Assembly: GCA_028023455.1 (NCBI GenBank)
Contig: JAQFVV010006341.1
Location: 128,001-192,000 of the forward strand
Direction: 5' to 3'
DNA from: Epiperipatus broadwayi
Taxonomy: Eukaryota; Onychophora; Udeonychophora; Euonychophora; Peripatidae
DNA length: 64,000 nt
Shown here: positions 1 to 12,900 of the stretch, in pieces
Layout of the letters: the number at the start of each line of letters is the position of its first letter
Position numbering within the stretch: position 1 is the first letter of the stretch
Notes under the pieces: generated by a model
Seen by the model: only the letters and a program-made list of their open reading frames with translations
Database searches by the model: none
What the model was told of the DNA's origin: nothing
Translations under genes and position numbers: made by a program

Positions 1-1462
1 TTAATACCCATGGATTATGGCTGAACTCTTGAGAAAGTGTGAAATTTCTTGAAATGAAATGCTTGAAATTAAGGCACAAATCAAAGTTAGTATGATAATA
101 AAAAAGATACTATTCACATTTATATGAATTAATTTCATCAGTAAACTTGCTATATGGTGAATATATCCGCCCTTATAGTGTTTGAACAGGAATATGTACA
201 GATGGTTTTTTTGAATTTGTCTGTGTGTAAATTTTAAATTGTATAATGTATTTAAAATATATATGTATTGAAACAAATATTATAGATTGATTATTCTGGT
301 GTTTGTAAAAGGTATTGGAAACATTATATCTAAATACTGTGCTAAATAATAACAAATATAAATATATATTTGGTAAAAATATACAATACTTTACTTGTAT
401 TTTTATAATTGCACATGTTTTTAAGCAACAAAAGTAAACATTTATTGATTATTAAATAAAAAATCTGTATCTTCTAGTCTAGTTCTGCCACCTTATATAA
501 ATGTGAGTAAACGAAAAGACTAATAGATTGGCTATTTAAGAGTAATGTCTAGGTAGATGTCATGAAATGTTTTGTTGGTGTTTATTGATTATTCTTACTG
601 AAAGAAATGATCTTCCCAGCAGTAATGTGGATTATGAAATTGTTATAAAAGTATTCCAAATAAAATTCTTATTATAATTTGGTTTGTTTATACATCTGTT
701 ATTAGACAAAAAAAATAAAAATCTAAATTTACACATCACTTTTGACATTCAAATTTTTTCCTAATTAAATTAATAGTGCTTATTTACAATAGATTTCAAA
801 AATATTCAAATGATTTTGTTTTTAATTCATTATAAATATTTGATGCTATTCAAAAGTTCTTAAAACAATTCATCTACACCTAAAATCAAATGGATTATTT
901 TTAAATCTACATTCTATACTGTTTTTGAGATTTTATTAAAATCAGTTGTAATATAAATAACAGAAATGTGTTAGAACTCCTGGATTTACTATATGCGGTA
1001 GAGTTCTTTATTAGATAATATAAGATGGTTTCATTACCTGAGGTGTGTGTATTATGCAAATATATTAAAAATATATAGTGATGGCAATAATGAAATACCT
1101 TTATAATCAAAAATATCCTCTACAGAATAAAATATTCAAATAGAAAACCTAATAAAATTACTTCAACTAAGCACTGAGTGTATATCAAAATCAAAAAGTA
1201 GATTCATTATAAAATAATATTAAATACAAAGTGATGTAATTGCATTACAGGGAACCTATCATTCCTTTTATGATGCCCATCTTAAAAATTCTGGCATTAC
1301 AATAATTTTTGAATTAATGCTTGTCAAACATGGTATGGCTATCATAATTTCAAATCATGTAGCAAAATATATAACTTCTATTAAGGTTATGCACTTCATT
1401 TCTGCACTTAATAAACTATTAATATGTATTTATGTAAATAAAAAAGTGATATTATTTTTTTA
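1..1462. other. Intronic or upstream sequence, nothing recognised
   Basis: AT-rich, no exon, TE protein or repeat recognised. In particular no kinesin P-loop (G-Q-T-G-x-G-K-T) coding segment on either strand. Confidence 0.6.
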
Positions 1463-1515
1463 TTTCAGCTCTGAAGAAGACTGCTACACAGTCAAAACTA
1501 TCAGACAATTTAATA
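1463..1515 (+). repeat. Solitary copy of the small-hairpin motif
   Basis: ctgaagaagactgctacac followed by agtcaaaact: the same GACT-loop-AGTC hairpin and near-GAAAC trailer as in the fold-back elements at 1801-2114 and 36491-36743. A polypyrimidine run plus cag precedes it and mimics a splice acceptor, but no KIF21 residues follow. Extent uncertain. Confidence 0.45.
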
Positions 1516-1785
1516 AAAAGCACTATAAAAAGTGAAAAAGTATTTAATATCATAAAATCACTATTAAGCTCAAATGATACCGCAATAATCTAATGAGTCC
1601 AATGTTTTCAAATCTCCCATTATAAATTGATTTTGCTCTTCTCATTTTCCAGATTTTCGTACTCTTTTATATTCTTAAAACATTTTAATTTCATAATAAA
1701 TTTTGGGTTATACAAGTGAGGATAAAGCAGGTCATCAACTTTTAAACTGGGTAGTTTTAAACAAAAAATATACCTTTATAAAGCC

Positions 1786-2129
1786 AAAACAAATAATTAC
1801 TATAATATACCATATACACATCAATTTACACTCTGCAATGCAGTTTAACATGATTTATTTTATCTCCTCTTGCCTACAGTTTCAACTGTCCAGCAGTCAT
1901 CATCAGAGACTTCTAACAAGGAGTAAGAGTGGTGAGGTTTATAAAAGCTCTGATGATGACTGCTGGATAGTTGAAACTGTAGGCAAGAGGAGATAAAAAT
2001 TAATCATATGTTAAACTGCATTGTAGAATGTAAATTGAGGTGTATATGGTATATTATATATAATTCAGCAATGCAAATAAGAAGGAGAAGTGGAAGGAAA
2101 TTTTAATACTTCAAAAAACAAATAATTAC
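1786..2129 (+). repeat. Fold-back insertion 1, 15-bp target duplication
   Basis: AAAACAAATAATTAC occurs perfectly at 1786-1800 and 2115-2129. Between them, 1801-1908 and ~1950-2058 are inverted copies (over 100 nt, about 90% paired by eye) around a ~40-nt loop, followed by a single-copy purine-rich tail at 2059-2114. The arms contain gatgatgactgctggatag...gaaac, a small-hairpin motif shared with 36491-36743. An ORF crossing the hairpin is an artefact. The length of the direct repeat argues against an ordinary TIR transposon. Confidence 0.85.
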
Positions 2130-2639
2130 ATTCTATTCAGACAAATAAACAAAGAGTGAATCCTAATTTAATAGTTGAACTTTTTTTTTGAGATTCTATA
2201 TTATTCCATACTTTTTAATTTTTTTTTAAATTAAACTTTACATTATACACATATTTTACAATGCTTTTTATTAAATGATTTGATTATTTCGACTGTTTAC
2301 TTGTCTTCTCAGAGGTATAAACACAAATTATATTGCATTTACTAATATTAAGCTCTATGGTCAACAGGCCATAAATATTATCACTCTTGAAGTTCACATT
2401 TATGCAGTTGAAAATCGTTTGACCAGAAATAAAACTTAAGGAAAGCTGATTGGAATCAATACAGTGAATATCTTGAATATTAATAGAATCTCTAATTGAT
2501 AAATTTAATTGAGTCATAACAACAACTGCCAATGAGTTTATCCATTGAAAATACTAAAAGTAGTTCATTTTGGATTGAAACAAATTTTGCCTATTACAGA
2601 TGTGGAATGGCATCTAAACACTATAACAGAACTGCAGGC

Positions 2640-3330
2640 TTTTCTTTCATAATGATTGTCTAATAAAATCTATAGCTAGTGGTAAATTCCAGACTTTCTA
2701 CAAAAACATAGGCTCTGAAGTCAAAACTATTTGTCAACCCTATCCATCCAGACAGTACTAAAATTTGGGTTGAAAACAAATAAAACTACAGCAGTTTCAA
2801 AACTTGATAAACGTAACAATAATTCAAAAAATTATCACCCAATACCATTATGTAGTTCTATAAATTCTTGAGAGGGGGATGGAGACTGTAATAAGAATTA
2901 CGAAAATAGTTGAAGACTATGCCTTTAGAACAGATTGGATTCAACCAGTATGAACTTGCTTGAACAAGTTGACCATTAAAATAAACTAAAGCTGCTGTAA
3001 TCTTTAACAATCTAACCATAGTTGGTTATTTGTTGCCAGTTTTGTATGCTAACCAATGGTGGGTTTCAAGCGAATATTTTGATTTCAGATGCACTTCCAC
3101 ACTCTCTCTGTTGAAATATAGGCTTAAAATGAGTCTTTCGATCATTTACCAGAATGAATAAAACTACATAAAAAGTTATTGTGGATATTTCTGAAAATTG
3201 GAAGTGTATTTATCTAAAGAATTCTTATTTGGGATAGGAGTCAAAAGAATCTACATATACTGCTCTTAAAAGAAACATTTCTAATATTATTCTTAAAAAT
3301 AATATGGCATTAATATGAATATATTATTTT
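2640..3330 (+). mobile_element. Decayed LINE reverse-transcriptase fragment
   Basis: Conceptual frames with several stops and shifts show an N-S-K-N-Y-H-P-I-P-L stretch (RT motif Y-R-P-I-x-L), then a region resembling the segment between RT blocks 1 and 2 of non-LTR elements (K-I-V-E-D, D-W-I-Q-P-V, then N-K-L-T-I). No open frame. The clade cannot be stated; the similarity is by eye. Confidence 0.45.
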
Positions 3331-3858
3331 CAGATTTAAAACCAAATCTGAGATAATCTGAAGTGGTAAAAGTTTTATTACAGTCTAAAAAGAAGACTAT
3401 GATGTGTTTTATATGTTAATCTAAACTTTTGGAGATCCTTAATAGAAAAAGGATTTTTATATCATATAGTTCTGAATTGTGGATTATTTTTTACTTGTTA
3501 ATAAAAAGTTGTTTTGCTTCTTTCAGTTCTCATGTTATTCTACACTTAATGGTAAACTATGTTGGTAATTGTTTTTTTTTGTTTGTTTGTTTGTTTAATT
3601 TAATCATATCAAATTTATTGTTTTATAATTTTTATGTTTTTATAAATCTTTTTCACTGCTTGAAATCTGATTTCAATGTTTGGATATATTACCCATGTTT
3701 ATAGAATCATGCATTACATAATTTTTCTTATTTATTTTGTTTTCAACTTTTATGTATATAATGTCATTACTATTTAATTAAGTCACTTGTAAAATGCAAA
3801 AATATTTCTAATCATTAAAAAAAAAAAAGATTAAATGTGAACTAATTTTTGTCTTTAG
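3331..3858. other. 3' end of the intron before the first visible exon
   Basis: AT-rich with (tttg)n near 3570 and an A run at 3818-3830; ends in tttttgtctttag. The 2130-2639 stretch is likewise featureless. Confidence 0.6.
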
Positions 3859-3951
3859 GGGAAAAGGTCTCATATCAAAATCCATGAAGACTCTAGTGGG
3901 GGTATATATACTTTAGGTGTGGTCACCACACCTGTCACATCTCAGGAAGAG
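3859..3951 (+). CDS. KIF21 exon: motor domain, I-H-E-D strand region
   Basis: Phase 0 at both ends, 31 codons ([20 protein letters not shown]...TSQEE). Acceptor gtctttag, donor gtaagg. It corresponds to the KIF21 motor stretch reading I-x-I-H-E-D-S-x-G-G-I-Y-T-x-G-V. The first exon visible in the window; the preceding motor exons with the P-loop are not found in 1-3858. Confidence 0.93.
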
Positions 3952-6900
3952 GTAAGGTGTTTTTATTAGAGATACAACATGAAATTAACAAATTATGTTT
4001 ATAAAATATCAATCTTCCTATTGAAAATGCTTTTTTCTTCCCAGACTCTCCAATGTTTAAAACTTGGTGCCTTATCTCGAACAACTGCTAGCACTCAAAT
4101 GAATGCTATGTCGTCCCGGTCCCATGCCATCTTCACCTTACATATTAAACAGCAGCGGATACTCAAAAATTGTGTATGTGTTAGAGACAAAAATAATGTA
4201 TTTAAATTGTATATATACTTTTTTATTCTAGTCATTTTTTTTTTTTTAATATTTCAGGAATCTGAAAGTTTTGATGGAATGAGTGAGTTTGAAACATTAT
4301 CAGCAAAATTTCATTTTGTGGATTTAGCTGGTTCAGAGCGCTTAAAGCGTACAGGTGCTACAGGAGAGAGGGCAAAAGAAGGAATATCGATTAACTGTGG
4401 ACTTTTGGCTCTGGGAAATGTTATATCCGCTTTAGGTGATAAAAGTAAAAAAGGTTGCCATGTTCCTTACAGAGACTCAAAATTAACGAGGCTACTACAA
4501 GATTCTCTGGGAGGTAACAGGTAATAGTCAGTGCATGAATGTGTGTATTATTGAATTATGTCAGAGAAAATGAGGAAAACAGTACTTTTTTATTTTATTG
4601 CTGCTTTTTTTTAAAAATTATTTTAGTAAAGTGTTTTAAAAATGTTAGTTAATATTTTTATTGATATGTTATTAAGATTCTGGCAAAAAAAAAACTGAAA
4701 TCTTTAAAAAAAACTGCTGAAAATCAAATACATTTGAGAATTTCACTATTAACTGGATAGATCAAATCATATAACTTGGACTTTATCATTGGCTTTCTTT
4801 TCCACAGTTATGTAGTGGATATAAAAATAAGTTATCAATTTGCAGAACAAGTGTACTTCTTTACTAGAACTGAATCTTACAATCTTCTGTTTTTTTCTAG
4901 TCAGTAAGGAATAGCTATGTATTAATTATAACTGTATACTCACAAATATTTTATTGTAAATAAAAATTTGAAATTGGCTGGAATAGAAAATAAAAGGTGT
5001 CATTTTGTCATTTCTATCAAATCTGTATTAATTTGTAATTATGAGAGATCGGTTTTTATTTGTAAATGAAGCAATTGCCAAATTGTCTTTTTATTTATTT
5101 ATTTTAGAATAGCAAATGTATATATTGAAAACATTCACACGTGAAAATTTTCAGAAAGTAGGTTGGAAGTTCACTGGAATATAATATCCAAAATTTATCT
5201 GAAAATAAGTTTCCATATTGTCATAAAAAGAATTATTATTAATCATCTTTACATCGTAAGGGAGCACATTGCCCACTTACCTTTACTTTCTGAATCTTTG
5301 TTTACTGATATCTCTAATGCTCAAACCCAGTTGACTTGTGATGTACATGAGACATTAAATAACAAAAATTGTTACTTGATTAAAATTTTTAAAGAATCTG
5401 TCTTCCACTGAATATTCGTAATTTCATAAAATTAATAAAAGTATTTTATTAAAGTTGATTGTTTTAATGATTAGACTATATTTTAGCTTAACCAAAGTTG
5501 CAGAATTTATTCTCTAGACCAGCGTTTCCCAACCTTTTTTGGCTCGCATACCACTTGGTAGTACATCACGCTAAATTGTACCACTTTGTAAAAATGATTG
5601 TATTTCATAAAATTTGTTATTGCTAGTGTGTTATTTTATTTGCATTATAAATATTATAAGGATTCACATTACATAATGAGACAAATTACATTGAAACACG
5701 CCTAAAGGTCACACCGGATTATAAACTCACTGTAACATATTTATATGTATATGTTTGTTCAAAGTTTCATATTTTTTTCCAAAATAATTTATTAAAGATT
5801 ACATTATTACATTAAAGGTTATTTGGTACATATTTTGTTCAAAATGTTTCCTCATTCCTTCATTTGGTTTTCCCGAATTTGAGTCTGTTTTCTCTTTTTC
5901 GGAGCATCTTACTATTGGTTGGGCCATGGAGAGGATAAATCCAGCATGTCCCAAGTCATGGTAAGAATAACCTCAGGGATTATCAGGCTATCTCTTGTTC
6001 TTGTTTTCTATATATTGTTCTGCATGAAGTTAATAGGATTAAAATTTTGATGATTAAATACTAGCTTACATCTAGTAATCCACAATAGATGATCACAAAT
6101 TAATGAGAGTCTAATTTCTGGGTATGATCCTTTTCTGATACATTCCTTCAAATTAAATAATTTAGATTGATTTGCCTTGATCCGACTCATTATTTATCTA
6201 CTATTTTGACATATTTTGTTTACTAATAAATGGTTTTAATAAAAACACAAAATTATAAAAAACCAATTAATAGATTTTCTTATCATAATCAAATATTTTT
6301 ATAAAATAAATTTAATGAGATTCTTGTGCTTGTTTCGAACAACATAATTTTTTAAAATTTGGTTGAAAAGATGCAAGGTATATCCTTAAGTCTACAGCTG
6401 CGTTCAGTCTGTTTCGATACTTATTTTTTAAAAAAAATATGAAGAAAAAGCTCTTCCTACTAATTCCGTACTAGTAAACAGTAATAATAATTTAAGAGCT
6501 TTTTCAAAAAGTTGTTCATATTCTTTAATGTTAATTAGATTGTGTCGTTTGAATTCTATTTGTAAAGTTCTGTCACATGATAATTCTATTAATTTTTTTT
6601 TATCCTTTATTGATAATGATGTAGCTTTTTCTAAATTTTCTGCATAGAAGGGGTTTGAAATCCAATTATCATTTGTGTTTTTGGGTTTTGGAAAATATTC
6701 CATGAAAGACAATTTTAATCCAGTTAAATGTGCTATTATATTTTCTCGTATATCTTGAGACAGACTAACCTTATTTTCAAATAAAAAAATAAGTAGAGTT
6801 TCGAATACTTCCGGTTGATTGTTTTCGATACACAATTTCCAAAAATCTAATTTCTTAATCATACTTTCAATTTTATCATTAACATTAAAGATCGTTATCG

Positions 6901-9900
6901 ACTGTACATATTAACAACTTTACAATATTATTAATTAAAATAATTTTTATGAATTATAGGAAAAAACGTGTCTATGATATTTTTATGATTTAATTTTTTT
7001 ATGTCTGCCATTATTGATTATTTTTCATGTACCACCAACCAGCAACTCGCGTACCACAGGTTGGGAAACACTGCTCTAGACTAATGGTTCACACCTCATG
7101 GATTATGGACCTTTGAAGAATCATGGGAGAATTTTTGGAGATCATAAAATTCTCAAGTGATTTATATGTATCAATAAAAAAATAAAAGTTTTTTAATTTT
7201 TTAAAAGTAAAAATAAGATATAAAATAATAATGCAGCTTTTTTTAAATTTTTTAATACTAATTTGACATGAGTCACATCATCATTTTCAGCCACTATCAA
7301 CTACTGCAGAATAAAGGGCTCCAAATTTAATCGCGTTTCTTCAATTAACATTAATGAAATGCTTATTTTGCATATTTTTCTTAAATGTTTTCGCAATTCT
7401 TTATTGTGTTTAATGTGCTGTTAAATACATTCAAAGCAGTTAGGATTTTGATAACCTTGAATTGTTCTTATATATAGTATTTTAATCATAGTGAAATGTA
7501 TAATTATATTCTACAAAGGATGTGAGCAAATATAATCATTTCAGCATTAATATTTAAATTTGTTTAATCAGGCTTTGATGAGGGGCTTTGCATGAAAATC
7601 CTGGCTAAGCTATTTTAAATGTTAACATCTTAACAGTTGTTAATTGTAGAATATAATGGAATCTGTGTGTGTGCGAAATCTGGCAAAGCAAAAAGAGTTT
7701 GGTGATATTTCTGGATCCTGAATGGCTGACAGGCTTTCAATAATTACACTTCTTTTAAAGAAAATGGTAAGGTGGTTAAACTAGATTTTAAAACAATAAT
7801 CTTGCATGCAGTTAAAACATTGGAAATTTATAGTTATTTAGATTAAATTGGCGTTATTAGTGTTTCAACTAAAAATGTTAAATCCATCAATTATTTTCCA
7901 AAATTGATAACTGAACTAGTTGAATAATATTGAAATGATGTCATATTGGGGATCCTGGATAGTGTTATGTAGATATATACTTGTGTGTAATTCTTGCAAT
8001 CAGTTTTTTGGGGTTTTAGTGACTGATTGAGTGTCATCTTACACAGTAATACTGATTTCTTGCTCTTTATTCTTTTTACTGCAAGTTATGTTAATAAATA
8101 AATAATTTTCAATTTGAAAAATCACATTTTTTAAATGACTTTGGCTCTGTGGTGTAAGTGCACAAGATTACATGTTAGTTGTTGTATCAGTATTCCTCAA
8201 TTTGTGATCAAATAGATTGCTTTTGGTTAAATCTGCAAAAGAATCTTGTAATTAGTAAAACTTTATTTGGACTTCCTTTTGAAACTAATTAAAGTAATAA
8301 ACTCTTATTTATTTTTAGAATGTTGCAATATATATATATTCTGTAAATATTTGTATATGCAGATCACTATATATATGGTTCATAATAGCCAACTAATTGT
8401 GTACCTCTAAATAAATAGATTGCTTTAATTACCCTAATAGAGACCTTTTTTAAAAAAAATTAACTTTAATAAGGGAAAAAAATTCAGATCAGTAAAAAAA
8501 GAATTGTATACTAAAATACAAAATTTGCATACAATAGTTTTTTTTCTTCATATGAATACATCATGTACATATATATATATAACTTATTCTTATGAAAATT
8601 TTAATGATGAAGTATTATATCTTTTTTAATTGCCTTTTTAGTCGGACCTTGATGATTGCATGTGTATCTCCATCTGATCGGGATTTTATGGAAACCTTAA
8701 ATACCCTTAAATATGCAAATCGAGCTCGGAATATTAAAAATAAGGTTACTATTAATCAAGACAAAACCAGTAAGACAATCCAGTTGTTAAGAATGGAAAT
8801 TCAGCAGCTGCAATTAGAGTTAATGGAATATCGACAGGTAGAGTTATATTTAATTGTAGCAACTTATATATAAATTTGAGCCTATAGATTTTTGATAATA
8901 TTTAAAGCCAATACTTGAACATTCTCTATACATTTGTATATATGGAAACATAAATTTTGTCAATATTTTTATTTAGGGTAAACGTATTGTGGATGCAGAA
9001 GGTATAGAAAGTGTAAATGATATGTTTCATGAAAATACAATGCTTCAAACAGAAAACAACAATCTACGGTTGCGGATAAAAGCTATGCAAGAAACTATTG
9101 ATCGGCTAACATCACGAAACACACAGTTCTTAGCAGAAAGACAGAAAGGGTTATGGATAAACAACTCTGGTAAACATATATTCATTTTTAAAAATCGTTT
9201 TAATGAATTCCAATTAATATATGTATGCGTCAGTACTTACTATTGTCAGATATCAGTATGATCTAAAAACAAGGTCTTGTTGCTCATCAATAAACCATTT
9301 GATTATTTTTTTTAATCAATCAAAAATGATAATTTTTATTATTATACTATTAAAATATTACAAATTATAATTTAATAAAAATAATTTTGAAGAATGATTT
9401 TATATCTTCACCATGTGTGTGCATGCATCACAAGATTTTTATTTTAAATTTAATTGGTATCCAGGTGTAATCTTTTCCTAATGCTATAAGACTATGTATT
9501 TATAAATGGAACATTAGTAATTGTGCTAAACAAATCCTCAGATTGTTTTTCTGGCAGTTGGCCTTTTTCAATAGGATATGTCATCATGATTTTAAATGGG
9601 GAAAAAAAATACTGAAAAATATAAATACAAGTCAAAAATCACCGCATGACTTTTTCTGCTTACATTCAACAATATATTCCCGAGGAATATGTGTATTATA
9701 TTCCATTCTGCAATGTTATCTATTTTTATTATGCTGTTCATTTAGTGGCTTGAAATTTTCAATTATTTGAAGGATTTGAACCCCAGATAATTAACTTTAT
9801 TACCTAATTATTTAAGTCTGGCATTATTCAATACATTATATATATTAGAGATTTGACTTATAAACTAGTTGAAGACATCTTGGATTTTTTTTTTTTGCAT

Positions 9901-12900
9901 GAGCCATCAATCCGTATTTGACAAAAGTCAAACGTAGCTGCAGTTAGGTCGTTACTGACATCATTAAAATATTTAGATGTTATTCTAATGCTGTCATAAA
10001 ACCTTAAATGGTCAAAAATTTCAAGCCAGTGGTTCGATTTATATAATGATTAAAAAATATTTTGATAGTATCTGGATGGCTATATCAAAACTGCATTTTC
10101 TACTGAGAAAGATCAATTACTAGCTCAGAATAAATCTAAATTGAAAAGAAAGACATTAATAATCTTACTAATGAGGATTATTTTAGTTTTAATTCAGAAG
10201 TATAATTATTATAATTATACTATGGTTATATCATTATAGAAGGCCCTGTTTGGTTTGTTGCAGTGATAGAATGACAGACTTTGGAATTCAGAGTCTTTGG
10301 ATTTTAATCTCCTTTTTTTGCTTTGGATACTAGAACTTTTTATGAACTCGCAAGCAATAAACCATTTGAATATGTTTTATTATGATAAGAGCATTTAAAT
10401 ACCCTCTATTAACTCATTATGAATAAAAGATATGATATATTAGCCAAATTCTCAATTAGTAAACTATAATAATGCAAAGTTTGCAGGACAGCATTAAAGA
10501 AATCAACTGATAGCTTTTCATGGTCATAGTTTATACAGTTGAGAATTTAGCTAAAATATCGCTTATTTCCAAAGTGAGCTAAAAGAGATGTTTAAAAGCT
10601 GTAATTTATAATAATAGTATAAGTTATAGATCCATTTTGATTATTGTTGTTATCATTTGTTTTAATTGTTTTCTGCTCTGTAACTATTGTTTCATTACAA
10701 GTTTAGCTTAAGATTCTGTATTTGAGTAACATTTGGTGAATCTTTTCATTGTATACATAAAATTAATTGTCTCTCTTTTTTACAGAAGAAAGCGGATCTG
10801 ATGAAATGTCAAGCTTGATAGAGGGATACCTGAAAGAAATTGAAGAACTGAGGTATTTATAGGAGCAAATTTGACTAGTTAGCAATTTTCATTAAATTTT
10901 GTAAAAAAGAGAATATGTTATTTTAGGTGTTGAAATTTTAATTGATAAATATGTTTTTGTTACATTATGATTTTTTTATAGATCTAATATATATAACAGT
11001 AGAAAATCTTTACTGATTTTATAGATGGAAATATATCAGATTATTATTTTAAAAAATAAATCTTTTCAAAAATTGTGCTCTTTTTAAAAAAGTATGTAAT
11101 TTTAATAAAAATTTAATTATTTGACCTACAACTTTACGGATTATGTCAAAAAACTAAAACTTAATTAAACACTTGTTTAAAAAAAATTTTTTTTTTTTAA
11201 AAAATAAAGTTTTATAGTATAAGAATGAATATTGAATTAAAAAAAAAAAAGATTACATCACTATTAAACTGTTTAGAAAAAAAATCAATTTTTGTGTTAC
11301 TCAAAAAACCATATGAAGTTCAAACATCAGAAGTGGTAAGGTTGATTTTTGGCCCATGGGCCTTTGTCCCATTCTATAACTACACTAAAGTTATAGTATA
11401 GTGTTGAAGGTGTAGGTTTTTATATGCCCCGAAGTAATGGAAATTAGAAAGTAGCATAACTTTTATGTTCGCTTGCACATTAATGGTTTTTGACATCATT
11501 GTAGTCAGCATATTTGTAAGTTGAAAACCATGAGTTACATACTATTTTATTATGAATCAGTTAAAGAAATAATAGCAGAGGAGAATTCAAATAATAAAGT
11601 TTCAAGGAAATAGTAGATAAGATTTCAATTTTATATGAAAAAGAGATAATAATGTGTAAGTAAATATAATTGTGAATTTATGAAGAAAGCTATAGAAGAG
11701 AATAAAAGTCTTGAAAAATGTAAAACAACTTTTTGGTATTGGAAGGTAAATTATTTCTGCAATAATGAGAAAAGATGGAAGTATTACTAAAAAGAGAGAT
11801 GACATCATTAAATGAACGAAAGAGTTCTGTAAAGAATTATGTAGTAATAAAGAAGAAAAAACAAAGTACACCCTGTAATTGTTACATCTGAATTGTTCAG
11901 CGTTTTAAATGAAGAAGTGAAACATGCATTTAAATCTAATTCCAGAAAATGATGGAATTATAATCGCCATCTTTAAAGAAATAGCTGAAGAAATAGCAAA
12001 ATTGTTGGCAAAATTATATACAAAATGTCTAAATGGTAAAAGCGTTTCAGTTGATTGGAAGAATATTGAAATAAAATTGATATTTAGTGATAAAGCAGAT
12101 ATTAGAAATTATAAACCTATCAATCTTTTATGTTTACAGCGAGCTTTGGATTTTAACCAACCAAAAGAATAAGCTGGATTTAAAAATGGTTTAGCAGTAT
12201 CATATCTAAATACTGAAAGAAGTTTCAGAAAGAACCAATGAATGTGTGAGTTAACATTGTGATTTTTGTAGATTTCATTAAGAAAAGTCATTTGATTCTA
12301 TAAGCATTTATACATTGATTAAAGCATTGGATCATTAAGATGTAGACTTGGCTATTGTTTTTTTCTGAAGTTTATTTACCCAAAACAACAACAATGATTA
12401 GATTGGATAGTGATACTAAGAAGATTAACATTGAGAAGGGTGTATGACAGAGTGATTTCATATCTCCCAAAATTTTTTAGTTTTACAGGAAGTATTTTAT
12501 GGATTAAAATAGGATACTAAAGAAATAAATGTAATTGGAGATTATTTAAGATATCTAGATATCACAGATGTTTTTGCAAATAATGCTTAAGAGCTTCAGA
12601 AAATATTGCAAGAATTATTAAATGAAAGTAAGAAAGGAGGGCTAAAAATGAATACTAAAAATATTAAAATAATGTTCAGTGAATAGTCTCAGAAGAAGAA
12701 AATAAAGATTGATAATAATGAATTAGAAGAAATTAACAATTACAAATATCTTAGTGAAATTATTAATACATATGGAAACATAATGGATGAAATTGATCAT
12801 AGAATTAAACTTGGATGGAGTGTTTTTGGCTAAAAGAAAATATGCCTATATGTTTGAAAAGAAAGTTTTATAATAAATATGTTTTAACATATCTTATTTA

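Noticed and set aside
1463-1535. Possible KIF21 upstream exon after tttatttcag
   Set aside because: The acceptor looks good, but the encoded residues do not match any part of the motor, and the sequence matches the dispersed small-hairpin motif instead.
1703-1996. 97-codon open frame on +
   Set aside because: It runs through the hairpin of fold-back 1; the palindrome, not coding selection, explains it.
3979-4524. 181-codon frame read as a single exon starting at ATG 3979
   Set aside because: It reads through an intron end, two KIF21 exons and the 84-nt intron. Canonical splice sites and homology split it into 4045-4173 and 4258-4520.
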